From contig JAICIT010000240.1 of the NCBI GenBank assembly GCA_025960445.1, positions 1-5,191 of the forward strand: 5,191 nucleotides of DNA, read 5' to 3'. Shown in pieces: positions 1-5,191 of the stretch. The DNA is from Bradyrhizobium sp. (GTDB lineage Bacteria; Pseudomonadota; Alphaproteobacteria; Rhizobiales; Xanthobacteraceae). How positions within the stretch are numbered: position 1 is the stretch's first letter; every line of letters starts with the position of its first letter. A program made the position numbers and the translations under genes. The notes under the pieces are model-generated. The model was given only the letters and a program-made list of their open reading frames with translations, was not told where the DNA came from and ran no database searches.

Positions 1-463
1 CGTGCACGGGGCCGTGCACCTTCACCACGCCATCAACGAAGTCGCGCTGTTCCGGCAGACGCACCAGGCGGCGCGGTTGCGCATCATGATCGACGAGCGG
101 GAGCGCATGGCCGAGCTGATCGCGGATGGAATACTGGTGGCCACGCCGGCGGGATCGACCGCATATAATCTCTCGGCGCAGGGGCCGATCATCCCAATCA
201 ACGCCGCCCTTCTGGCGCTCACACCAATTAGCCCGTTTCGTCCGCGCCGCTGGCGCGGTGCACTACTGCCCAACACCGCCTACGTCGTTATCGAGGTATT
301 GGAGAGCGAAAAGCGCCCCGTGGCGGCGGTCGCCGACCATGATGAGGCGCGCGATGTTCGGCGCGTCGAAGTGCTGTCGGACAAAAGCATTTCGATGCGG
401 ATGCTATTCGATCCCGGGCATAGCCTCGAAGAGCGAATTCTGAGCGAGCAATTCGGCTATTGA
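1..463 (+). CDS. nadK: NAD kinase, C-terminal part (5' end outside window)
   Basis: NAD kinase phosphorylates NAD to NADP using ATP or polyphosphate in the cytoplasm and is the only route to NADP in most bacteria. The reading frame (codons from base 2) is open at the left edge, so the GTG at base 2 is probably an internal codon. About 153 residues are visible, roughly the C-terminal 60% of a typical bacterial enzyme of 255-300 aa; the N-terminal GGDG motif lies outside. Visible family hallmarks are the conserved Asn-Glu pair in [10 protein letters not shown] and the signature [20 protein letters not shown], which forms part of the nucleotide site, followed by [12 protein letters not shown]. 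The C-terminus ([11 protein letters not shown]) is intact and ends in TGA. The next gene starts 108 bp downstream on the same strand after a region with its own TTAA elements, so it may be transcribed separately. Identity is very likely. Confidence 0.95.
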   Translation, partial: VHGAVHLHHAINEVALFRQTHQAARLRIMIDERERMAELIADGILVATPAGSTAYNLSAQGPIIPINAALLALTPISPFRPRRWRGALLPNTAYVVIEVLESEKRPVAAVADHDEARDVRRVEVLSDKSISMRMLFDPGHSLEERILSEQFGY

Positions 464-505
464 GGCTTGATTCTCCGCTGCGCTCTTGAGAGCCGCAACT
501 ATTCT

Positions 506-532
506 TTAACGGTCGGCGCGATATGGTTAACG
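506..532 (+). promoter_or_regulatory. TTAACG direct repeat upstream of the receiver gene
   Basis: Two copies of TTAACG (506-511 and 527-532) lie with a start-to-start distance of 21 bp, about two helical turns, in the 108-bp gap between nadK and the response regulator gene. TTAA is the half-site of the CtrA box, but the normal N7 spacing is not met here (N17), so this is at most a pair of half-sites. No convincing -35/-10 pair could be placed around them. Its role as a promoter element is inference from position only. Confidence 0.3.
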
Positions 533-571
533 CCGGGTATACCGTTCTGCTCGGTGCCCCAAGGCATGGTC

Positions 572-1117
572 ATGTTCCGCATCGATTTCAATAAGCTGCG
601 ATTTCTTGTGTGCGACGACAATCCCCACATGCGGCGCATTCTACGGACGCTGTTGCATTCGTTCGGCGCGCGCGAGGTGTACGAGGCCGAGGACGGCGCC
701 ACCGCGCTGGAGATGTACAGCCACTATGTTCCCGATATCGTCATCACTGACTGGTCGATGCCGATCTTTGATGGTCTCGAACTGGCGCAGATGATCCGGC
801 AGCCGGAATCGAAGGGCAATCCGTTCGCCCCCATCATCATGTTGACCGGGCACTCCGAGAAGCGGCGCGTTACGGTGGCGCGCGACGCCGGCGTGACCGA
901 ATTCCTCGCGAAACCGATCTCGGCCAAGGGGCTTTATCAGCGCATCCTCAACGTCGTTGCCAATCCGCGCCCGTTCATCAAGACGAAGACTTATTTCGGA
1001 CCGGACCGGCGGCGCAATACCAGCAACGCCTATATCGGGCCAGAGCGCCGCGTCGGCGGCGAAGTGGAAGTGCTTCAGCAGCCATCGCTGCTCGACAAGG
1101 CACGCACCGCCGTTTAA
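572..1117 (+). CDS. Stand-alone response regulator (REC domain) with GP(D/E)RR tail
   Basis: A single-domain receiver protein of 181 aa with no DNA-binding output domain. REC covers about residues 8-128: acidic pocket Asp15-Asp16 (LVCDDNP), predicted phosphorylated Asp60 (IVITDWSMP), switch Thr92 (IMLTGHS) and conserved Lys114-Pro115 (FLAKPIS). The complete active site argues for real phosphorylation. The tail (about 133-181) carries two related basic motifs, FGPDRRR (142-148) and IGPERR (155-160). Start choice: the frame is open back to a TTG at 467, but homology to REC begins just after 572. ATG 572 has an AAGG (561-564) 7 nt upstream; ATG 566 is too close to it. The Hpt gene follows after 19 bp and is probably its phosphorelay partner. 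The pathway is not identifiable from the window; DivK-like or chemotaxis-type signalling by protein contact is plausible, since no output domain exists. Confidence 0.88.
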   Translation: MFRIDFNKLRFLVCDDNPHMRRILRTLLHSFGAREVYEAEDGATALEMYSHYVPDIVITDWSMPIFDGLELAQMIRQPESKGNPFAPIIMLTGHSEKRRVTVARDAGVTEFLAKPISAKGLYQRILNVVANPRPFIKTKTYFGPDRRRNTSNAYIGPERRVGGEVEVLQQPSLLDKARTAV

Positions 1118-1123
1118 TCGCGC

Positions 1124-1128
1124 GAAGG
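1124..1128 (+). promoter_or_regulatory. Ribosome binding site of the Hpt gene
   Basis: GAAGG lies 8 nt before ATG 1137. It fixes the start of the Hpt protein, although the reading frame is open further upstream (to 957) through the end of the response regulator gene. Confidence 0.65.
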
Positions 1129-1136
1129 ACATCATC

Positions 1137-1715
1137 ATGGCGAGGGACACGCGCGGCACGATCGAGATCAAGAAGTTCGCCGATCATCACGTGATCACGC
1201 AGGCCAATCCCCTGAGCCAGGTATTGCGGCGTGTCGGCGACAGGGATCTTGATGACCCAATTGCCCGTGCGGAAAAAGCGCTGGCGGGATTGTCAGGCGA
1301 GTTCAAGCAATGGATGCGGATAGAGGCCGACCGGCTCACAGCTGCTCACGCCGCCATTCTCAAGCACGGCTTTACGGATGTTGCGTGTGAAGAGCTGTTT
1401 CGCGCCGCTCACGACATCAAGGGCGACGCCGCCACTTTCGGCTATCCCTCCGCTGGCGCCGCGGCCGACAGCCTCTGCAGAATCATCGAACACGCGCCTG
1501 AGCTGGACCATGTGCCGTCTGATCTGATTGCGCATCATATCAATGCGATCCAGGCGATTGTGCGCGAGCGCACCAAGCTGGACACGGTCGCAATGGCTAA
1601 CGAACTGAGCCGGCAATTGCGGGGCATCGCTGATCAATATCTCAAGCACGCCAACCGCAATCGCCCCGACCACCTCGAAGCCATCCTTGCGCCGAGCATC
1701 ATGCCCGGGGATTAG
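1137..1715 (+). CDS. Hpt-domain phosphotransfer protein
   Basis: A 192-aa soluble protein with a histidine phosphotransfer (Hpt) domain at about residues 65-170. The phospho-acceptor is predicted to be His92 in RAAHDIKGDAATFGYP, matching the family pattern AHxLKGxAxxFG with Lys95 and Gly96 conserved. The surrounding sequence is strongly helical, as expected for the four-helix Hpt bundle. The first 60 residues are a polar extension with no domain that I recognise. There is no kinase catalytic region, so it cannot autophosphorylate; Hpt proteins carry phosphate between receivers of hybrid kinases and response regulators. Its gene starts 19 bp after the receiver gene, with a good ribosome binding site, indicating co-transcription and a likely functional pair. 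ChpT (the Caulobacter CtrA phosphotransferase) is a different, dimeric HK-like fold, so this is not ChpT. It converges with the DUF2336 gene, with a 54-bp gap and no clear terminator. Confidence 0.87.
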   Translation: MARDTRGTIEIKKFADHHVITQANPLSQVLRRVGDRDLDDPIARAEKALAGLSGEFKQWMRIEADRLTAAHAAILKHGFTDVACEELFRAAHDIKGDAATFGYPSAGAAADSLCRIIEHAPELDHVPSDLIAHHINAIQAIVRERTKLDTVAMANELSRQLRGIADQYLKHANRNRPDHLEAILAPSIMPGD

Positions 1716-1769
1716 GCCCGCGGCTTTCGGGTACCCTCCCCTGGATTCGCGCCAATCAGGGCTGAAGCC

Positions 1770-2945
1770 TTAGGCCGCGATCATCTCATCATGCATGGGC
1801 GCGGTCGGACCATCCGCAACAACGTCATCGCAGAAGGTGCGGGCTTCTTCACGCGCGGACTCAGTCGCAAAGCGCCGCAACAAGATCAACAGCGGCTCCG
1901 CGGCGTGGTGGTCGGTTTCACAATGCGTCAGCACCCGTTCGACCATTCGGCGTCGCAACCGGGCCGCGCCTCCCGGCGTATCGACGTATCCGATTTCGTG
2001 ACAGGCTTCGAGCGCGACGCGGAACGCGGCGAACGTTGAATCCGCCAATCCGGCGCGCTTGAGCAGCGCATACAGGCTCGCCCCGCCGCGATCGTGCAGC
2101 AGCGCGGAGACACGCGCCAGCGGCAGGCCCGATAGTTCGGAGAGCGCATGATCGAGCAGTTCGATATTGCCCGACAGCAGCGCACGCAGGATCAGTCCGG
2201 CGGTGAGCTGCCCCGTGGCGCGTAAATGTCGCACGAGTCCGCTCATGTCCTGACCGCGCGAGCCTGCCGCAATGTTGACGGTCGAGCGGTCGCGCGCTTC
2301 GGTTGCGATCCGTACCGCCCGATCAGCGCTCAACCAATTTCGCGCGACAACGAATTGCGCCAAGGTCTCCGAGAGTTTCCCGACCAACGCGGCGCGTGTC
2401 GCCGCCGGCAGATCCTCCAGCACCAACATCGATTCCCGGATCGCCGCGAGATGGCCATGCCGTTCGACGATACGATCCCACGAAAACGGCGCGAGCTCGG
2501 CGTGCGCGTTTTCGATCAGCTCGAGCGCCGCAGCCGCGCCGCCGACCTCCGCGATCGCGGCGCAGACCGAGGCCGGAAGATTGGTACGGCGCGCGATGGC
2601 GCATTGGATTTCGCAACTGCCGGTCGCGACGATGTCGACGAGATCGGCGTCGATCAGAAGCGGCGAATGTTCGAGCACCGGAAGCGCCACCGAGGTCTGA
2701 TCGAGCGACAGCGCCTGCACGATCGCAGCTGGCGCTTCGGCGCTCCGGGCAAATACCTCGGCCATGGCCTGACGCACCAGCGGAGATGCATCATCGAGCA
2801 GCATCAACAGCGCGCCTTCAGCGGCGGCTCGGTCGTCCTGGGTTAGATCGGAAATCAACCAGGCCCGCGCCAGCGAGCGCGTCGCCTCCGCCCGCTCGCC
2901 CGCGGAAGCGGTCCTGATCCAACTGATGAACTGCCGAACGATCAT
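1770..2945 (-). CDS. DUF2336 family protein
   Basis: A 391-aa protein without signal peptide or membrane segment, rich in Ala, Leu and Arg, resembling the alphaproteobacterial DUF2336 family of unknown function. Residues about 40-180 look like a succession of HEAT-like helical pairs (for example LLMLLDDASPLVRQAMAEVF at 46-65). Residues about 233-312 hold the family-typical stretch: GLVRHLRATGQLTAGLILRA, then ALSELSGLP, then LLKRAGL and FAAFRVALE. The last 70 residues are a basic/acidic helical tail. The start is well fixed: ATG 2945 is the only start after an in-frame stop at 2958-2960, although its ribosome binding site (AGG very close by) is weak. The upstream gap is AT-rich and carries two near-consensus CtrA sites. 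Helical repeats suggest protein binding; I know of no established activity. Family call fairly sure, function unknown. Confidence 0.85.
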   Translation of the reverse strand: MIVRQFISWIRTASAGERAEATRSLARAWLISDLTQDDRAAAEGALLMLLDDASPLVRQAMAEVFARSAEAPAAIVQALSLDQTSVALPVLEHSPLLIDADLVDIVATGSCEIQCAIARRTNLPASVCAAIAEVGGAAAALELIENAHAELAPFSWDRIVERHGHLAAIRESMLVLEDLPAATRAALVGKLSETLAQFVVARNWLSADRAVRIATEARDRSTVNIAAGSRGQDMSGLVRHLRATGQLTAGLILRALLSGNIELLDHALSELSGLPLARVSALLHDRGGASLYALLKRAGLADSTFAAFRVALEACHEIGYVDTPGGAARLRRRMVERVLTHCETDHHAAEPLLILLRRFATESAREEARTFCDDVVADGPTAPMHDEMIAA

Positions 2946-3017
2946 TGGCCTGCCGGCTTACGCAACCTGAAAAGAGACATCGTGATGCGATGCCCTAAAA
3001 CAGAAAATAAACCACGA

Positions 3018-3031
3018 CGCTTAACAAAGCG
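3018..3031. repeat. Perfect short inverted repeat CGCTT-AACA-AAGCG
   Basis: Five-base perfect arms around a 4-base centre, about 73 bp upstream of the DUF2336 start and overlapping the near-consensus CtrA site at 3021-3035. It could be an operator for a dimeric regulator or chance; it is too short to decide. Confidence 0.3.
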
Positions 3032-3035
3032 TTCA
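3021..3035 (-). promoter_or_regulatory. Near-consensus CtrA box (proximal) before the DUF2336 gene
   Basis: On the plus strand it reads TTAA-caaagcg-TTCA, that is 7 of 8 bases of the palindromic CtrA consensus TTAA-N7-TTAA with exact spacing. It lies 75 bp upstream of the ATG at 2945, in an AT-rich stretch (about 2990-3069) standing out from the GC-rich surroundings. CtrA binding is inference. Confidence 0.4.
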
Positions 3036-3054
3036 CCATAAAGGGCTGGTTTTA

Positions 3055-3069
3055 TTGACGTTTTGTTAA
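3055..3069 (-). promoter_or_regulatory. Near-consensus CtrA box (distal) before the DUF2336 gene
   Basis: Plus strand reads TTGA-cgttttg-TTAA, 7 of 8 matches to TTAA-N7-TTAA with exact spacing, 34 bp from the proximal site and 109 bp upstream of the DUF2336 start. Two such sites together in one 162-bp gap make chance less likely than a single one. Confidence 0.4.
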
Positions 3070-3091
3070 GGCCGCGGCGGCCGCCGACCTT
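3068..3091 (-). terminator. GC-rich hairpin after the transglycosylase gene, possible terminator
   Basis: AAGG (3068-3071) can pair with CCTT (3088-3091), enclosing the 12-base self-complementary CGGCGGCCGCCG (3075-3086), with an asymmetric bulge between. It lies 16 bp past the transglycosylase stop. No T-run follows on the minus strand (AACAAAACG instead), so intrinsic termination is doubtful. It could slow or stabilise the transcript end, or just separate the gene from the DUF2336 promoter. Confidence 0.3.
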
Positions 3092-3107
3092 AGTCAAAGG
3101 AGCCTGG

Positions 3108-4112
3108 CTAGCTGAAGGTGCCCTTGCGATCGCTAAAAAGATCAAGCGGTTGTGGGGCTCGCACCTCAGGAATTTGCATCGAGGACGCCGACGCGTTTGC
3201 GGCAACGGAGGTCAGCGACGACGAATTACCCCACAACTCACGGACCGCGGACGAGACCGGCTCAGTTCTTTGGCCGCCTTGAAACAGCGAGCGGAACGTC
3301 GGCATCACGCTGGCAGGCGTGGCTACCGACGCAGTCGTGTCCGCTGCAGCCGAGCGGGCATTCGGAAACGTCGAAAGATAAGCCGCATTGTCGATCGCGG
3401 CAGCGTTCGCGAGCGTCACCTTCGGCGTATCGCCGAGCGAGGCAATCGCGGTTCGGGTGACCTCAGAACTGGCGGCGCCGGCATAGCGCGAGGTCAGCAC
3501 TGAATAGACTTCCGATACCGTGCGCGCGCGACCCGAGCGCTCGTAAAAGATTGAATGGTTCGCGGCCGCGGCGTTCGGAAACAGCCGCGCTCCAGAGGCT
3601 TGCGGGTTGTCTTCGGCGTTGGTGATCAGCTTGGCCGCGCCGCCGACGCCCATGAAATGCGCCATGTAGAGTTCGCCGTCGGTCGGTCGGCGCCCGATCT
3701 TGCCGGTCAACTTGAAACTGTTGGACTGGGTTAGTACCGCGGCCATCGACGAGGCGGCGGCGGGATCGTTCCGCAGATTCATGATCGCGGTTCGCGCGGC
3801 CGGATCGTTCACATAGTAGCTGCCTGAGGGCGATTTGCTAATCGCATCGGCGTACTTGCCGTAGCCCAACTGCGCGCCCGCTTCCTTGACGGTGCCGAGC
3901 CAGGTCTGGTCGATGAATTGAAAGAGCCCGCGCGCGGACGAACTTGAAGCGCTCGCGGTCGGGTTGAAATTGGATTCCATCTTCGCGGTGGCGAGCAGGT
4001 ATTCGAAGCTGGTGCCGTTGCTGCTCGCAGCCTGTTTGATCGCGCCGGCAATCCGCAGCCGCGATAGGTCGAGACCTGCGCCTCCGGAGGCGTTTGACGT
4101 GTCAACCGACAT
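3108..4112 (-). CDS. SLT-type lytic transglycosylase, no obvious signal peptide
   Basis: A 334-aa protein with a lysozyme-like soluble lytic transglycosylase domain at about residues 20-165. Such enzymes cleave the MurNAc-GlcNAc bond of peptidoglycan, forming 1,6-anhydroMurNAc. The predicted catalytic acid is Glu46 in ATAKMESNFNP, followed by the family's GLFQFIDQTW (62-71) and the later AHFMGVGGAAKLI (151-163). Residues about 165-334 are Ala/Ser/Thr-rich and low in charge, probably a flexible tail. Start choice: the frame is open to a TTG at 4163, but the added residues do not form a signal peptide and ATG 4112 suits the family better; the ribosome binding site is weak in both cases. Without a Sec signal, export could go through the flagellar or another specialised apparatus (inference). 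A perfect CtrA box lies 90 bp upstream, consistent with a cell-cycle, flagellar or pilus-related wall-opening role. Confidence 0.85.
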   Translation of the reverse strand: MSVDTSNASGGAGLDLSRLRIAGAIKQAASSNGTSFEYLLATAKMESNFNPTASASSSSARGLFQFIDQTWLGTVKEAGAQLGYGKYADAISKSPSGSYYVNDPAARTAIMNLRNDPAAASSMAAVLTQSNSFKLTGKIGRRPTDGELYMAHFMGVGGAAKLITNAEDNPQASGARLFPNAAAANHSIFYERSGRARTVSEVYSVLTSRYAGAASSEVTRTAIASLGDTPKVTLANAAAIDNAAYLSTFPNARSAAADTTASVATPASVMPTFRSLFQGGQRTEPVSSAVRELWGNSSSLTSVAANASASSMQIPEVRAPQPLDLFSDRKGTFS

Positions 4113-4202
4113 AGGTGCTGCCCCGCTCCCGGCGAAACAACTGCTCGGCCAAGAGCAACTCAAATAGCGCTCACGCTGGCCGCGACAGTGCGGGAAACAT
4201 GG

Positions 4203-4217
4203 TTAACGATGAGTTAA
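4203..4217 (-). promoter_or_regulatory. Perfect CtrA box TTAA-N7-TTAA
   Basis: TTAACGATGAGTTAA matches the CtrA consensus TTAA-N7-TTAA at all eight defined bases with exact spacing. It sits between hisI and the transglycosylase, 90 bp upstream of the transglycosylase ATG and on the correct side to control it. hisI ends, rather than begins, on this side, so it is not a candidate target. No clear -10 element was identified. Binding by CtrA is inferred from the motif and lineage. Confidence 0.6.
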
Positions 4218-4279
4218 TAAACGGGCGTGGCGGCCTGAGGGTTAGAGCCAACACTGCAAGCAAGGGCTACGCGGAGTAA

Positions 4280-4294
4280 CGGCCATCACGGCCG
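4280..4294 (-). terminator. Small GC hairpin downstream of hisI
   Basis: CGGCC-(5 nt)-GGCCG forms a perfect 5-bp stem, 28 bp past the hisI stop. No T-run follows on the minus strand, so it is a weak candidate for the end of the folE-hisI transcript; the pairing could also be chance in GC-rich DNA. Confidence 0.25.
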
Positions 4295-4322
4295 CGAATG
4301 CCAGACTGCAACATCTCCGCCG

Positions 4323-4757
4323 CTAGGCGTCCTTGCCGTAGACCTCTCCGGGATCGAACAGTTTCTCGGCATCGACGAACGACAATCGCGCTCCGCCCTC
4401 GCCTTGCGTCACACTGCGGTAGAAGCACGAGCGGCGGCCGGTGTGGCACGCCGCGCCCGTCTGTTCGACCCGGATCCAGATCGCATCCTGATCGCAATCC
4501 AGCCGCATCTCGATCACGCGCTGGACATGCCCGGAGCTTTCGCCTTTGCGCCAGAGCGCATTACGGGCGCGGCTGAAGTACCAGGCCTCTCCGCTCGAGA
4601 TGGTCTTGCGTAAAGCTTCATCATTCATGTGCGCGACCATCAGGACCTCGCCGGTGCCGGTGTCGGTCGCAACGCATGTGACAAGGCCGGCGGAGTCGAA
4701 TTTGGGCTGAAACGTCAGCCCCTCCTCGCGGTCGTCCGATTTTGCTGATTTGGCCAC
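4323..4757 (-). CDS. hisI: Phosphoribosyl-AMP cyclohydrolase HisI
   Basis: This 144-aa cytoplasmic enzyme opens the purine ring of phosphoribosyl-AMP to give ProFAR, the third step of histidine synthesis (EC 3.5.4.19). Family residues are present: the metal-binding Asp cluster Asp87/Asp89/Asp91 (RLDCDQDAIW), Cys88, and the downstream cysteines Cys104 (GAACHTGRRSC) and Cys111, which together supply the Zn site. WYFSRARNALWRKGESSGH (59-77) is the usual substrate-site stretch. The protein stops soon after the cyclohydrolase domain, so it is the monofunctional form without a fused HisE pyrophosphohydrolase. It starts at GTG 4757, supported by GAGGA (4763-4767) at 5-nt spacing. The gene follows folE after 28 bp, so both probably share a transcript, away from any other histidine gene. 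Identity is very likely. Confidence 0.95.
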   Translation of the reverse strand: MAKSAKSDDREEGLTFQPKFDSAGLVTCVATDTGTGEVLMVAHMNDEALRKTISSGEAWYFSRARNALWRKGESSGHVQRVIEMRLDCDQDAIWIRVEQTGAACHTGRRSCFYRSVTQGEGGARLSFVDAEKLFDPGEVYGKDA

Positions 4758-4762
4758 GTCAG

Positions 4763-4767
4763 TCCTC
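4763..4767 (-). promoter_or_regulatory. Ribosome binding site of hisI (GTG start)
   Basis: On the minus strand GAGGA ends 5 nt before the GTG at 4757. It is a strong Shine-Dalgarno sequence and decides the non-ATG start of hisI. It lies inside the 28-bp folE-hisI gap. Confidence 0.7.
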
Positions 4768-4785
4768 GCGAATTCTAGGCGAGGG

Positions 4786-5191
4786 CTAACGCTGGGTCCC
4801 TCGCACCATGGACAGGAAGCGCGCCTGCTCCGACGGGTTGTCCCGGAACATTCCGGTGAAGCGGCTGGTGAACGTCATCGCGCCATGCTTGGCGACGCCG
4901 CGCACCGACATGCAGGTATGCTCCGCCTCGATCATCACCGCAACGCCACGCGGTTTGAGGATCTCGTCGATCGCGGCGGCAATCTGGGCAGTAAGGTGTT
5001 CCTGCGTCTGCAAACGGCGGGCAAAAATATCGGTCAACCGCGCCAGCTTTGATAACCCGACCACCCGCTCCACCGGCGTGTAGGCGATATGGGCCTTGCC
5101 GTAGAACGGCATCATGTGATGCTCGCATTGCGAGGTGAACTCGATATCGCGGATCAGCACGAAATCGTCATAGCCGGCCGTTTCCCCGAAC
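4786..5191 (-). CDS. folE: GTP cyclohydrolase I, C-terminal part (5' end outside window)
   Basis: GTP cyclohydrolase I converts GTP to 7,8-dihydroneopterin triphosphate, the first step of folate (and other pterin) synthesis, as a homodecamer in the cytoplasm. The frame is open through the right edge; GTG at 5160 is an internal Val codon, since family sequence continues upstream of it ([11 protein letters not shown]). About 135 residues are visible, roughly two thirds of the usual 200-220 aa. Zn-ligand motifs are present: Cys and His in [11 protein letters not shown] and the second Cys in [30 protein letters not shown], and [15 protein letters not shown] are typical of FolE I and exclude the zinc-independent FolE2 family. 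It ends in TAG and is followed 28 bp later by hisI, its likely operon partner. Identity is very likely. Confidence 0.95.
   Translation of the reverse strand, partial: FGETAGYDDFVLIRDIEFTSQCEHHMMPFYGKAHIAYTPVERVVGLSKLARLTDIFARRLQTQEHLTAQIAAAIDEILKPRGVAVMIEAEHTCMSVRGVAKHGAMTFTSRFTGMFRDNPSEQARFLSMVRGTQR

Noticed and set aside
467..571. Upstream extension of the receiver protein from TTG 467
   Set aside because: The added 35 residues lie outside the REC domain and resemble nothing; ATG 572 has a better-spaced AAGG, and the stretch contains the TTAACG repeats.
957..1136. Upstream extension of the Hpt protein overlapping the receiver gene
   Set aside because: This is the shadow frame of the receiver tail; GAAGG placed 8 nt before ATG 1137 supports the shorter protein.
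641..1171. 176-aa open frame on the minus strand over the receiver gene
   Set aside because: It lies antisense to a receiver domain with all catalytic residues and has no recognisable domain.
1716..1769. Bidirectional terminator between the convergent Hpt and DUF2336 genes
   Set aside because: Only a 4-bp CCCG/CGGG stem with a 7-base loop is visible and there is no T-run on either strand.
2226..2846. 206-aa open frame on the plus strand inside the DUF2336 region
   Set aside because: It is antisense to a well-supported gene, Arg/His-rich with no family resemblance; open antisense frames are common in GC-rich DNA.
469..4695. GANTC (CcrM methylation) sites as a regulatory signal
   Set aside because: They occur scattered through genes as well as gaps, with no clear clustering at promoters.
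4786..5160. folE starting at the GTG at 5160
   Set aside because: FolE-like sequence continues upstream of this codon in frame to the window edge, so it is an internal Val.

Overview
The window is GC-rich, densely coding DNA from an alphaproteobacterium. The protein sequences look most like the Bradyrhizobium/Rhodopseudomonas/Nitrobacter group (Nitrobacteraceae, Hyphomicrobiales). The reasons are the wording of the NAD kinase and FolE/HisI proteins, a DUF2336 protein (a family concentrated in Alphaproteobacteria), and CtrA-type TTAA-N7-TTAA sites. This assignment is from recalled family patterns, not a database search.

Layout: (1) Bases 1-463, plus strand: 3' part of an NAD kinase gene (nadK), cut by the left edge. 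(2) 572-1117 and 1137-1715, plus strand: a stand-alone receiver protein with an unusual duplicated GP(D/E)RR tail, followed 19 bp later by a stand-alone Hpt-domain phosphotransfer protein; no histidine kinase is present. (3) 1770-2945, minus strand: a 391-aa DUF2336 protein of helical-repeat type, convergent with the Hpt gene. (4) 3108-4112, minus strand: a 334-aa SLT-type lytic transglycosylase without an obvious signal peptide. (5) 4323-4757, minus strand: hisI (histidine biosynthesis), preceded by folE (4786 to beyond the right edge), GTP cyclohydrolase I; the two look like one transcript, folE first.

How it fits together: the two ends are housekeeping metabolism (NADP synthesis; folate/pterin and histidine synthesis). 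The middle is signalling and cell envelope. TTAA tetramers are rare here, and almost all that I found by eye lie in the intergenic regions in front of the middle genes. One is a perfect TTAA-N7-TTAA CtrA box before the transglycosylase. Two are 7-of-8 matches before the DUF2336 gene, and there is a TTAACG direct repeat before the receiver gene. This suggests, as inference, that the central block is tied to the CtrA cell-cycle/motility programme.

No RNA genes, insertion sequences, CRISPR arrays or signs of recent gene transfer were seen. No stretch longer than 300 bases lacks a gene; the longest gaps are 4113-4322 and 2946-3107, both regulatory in character.
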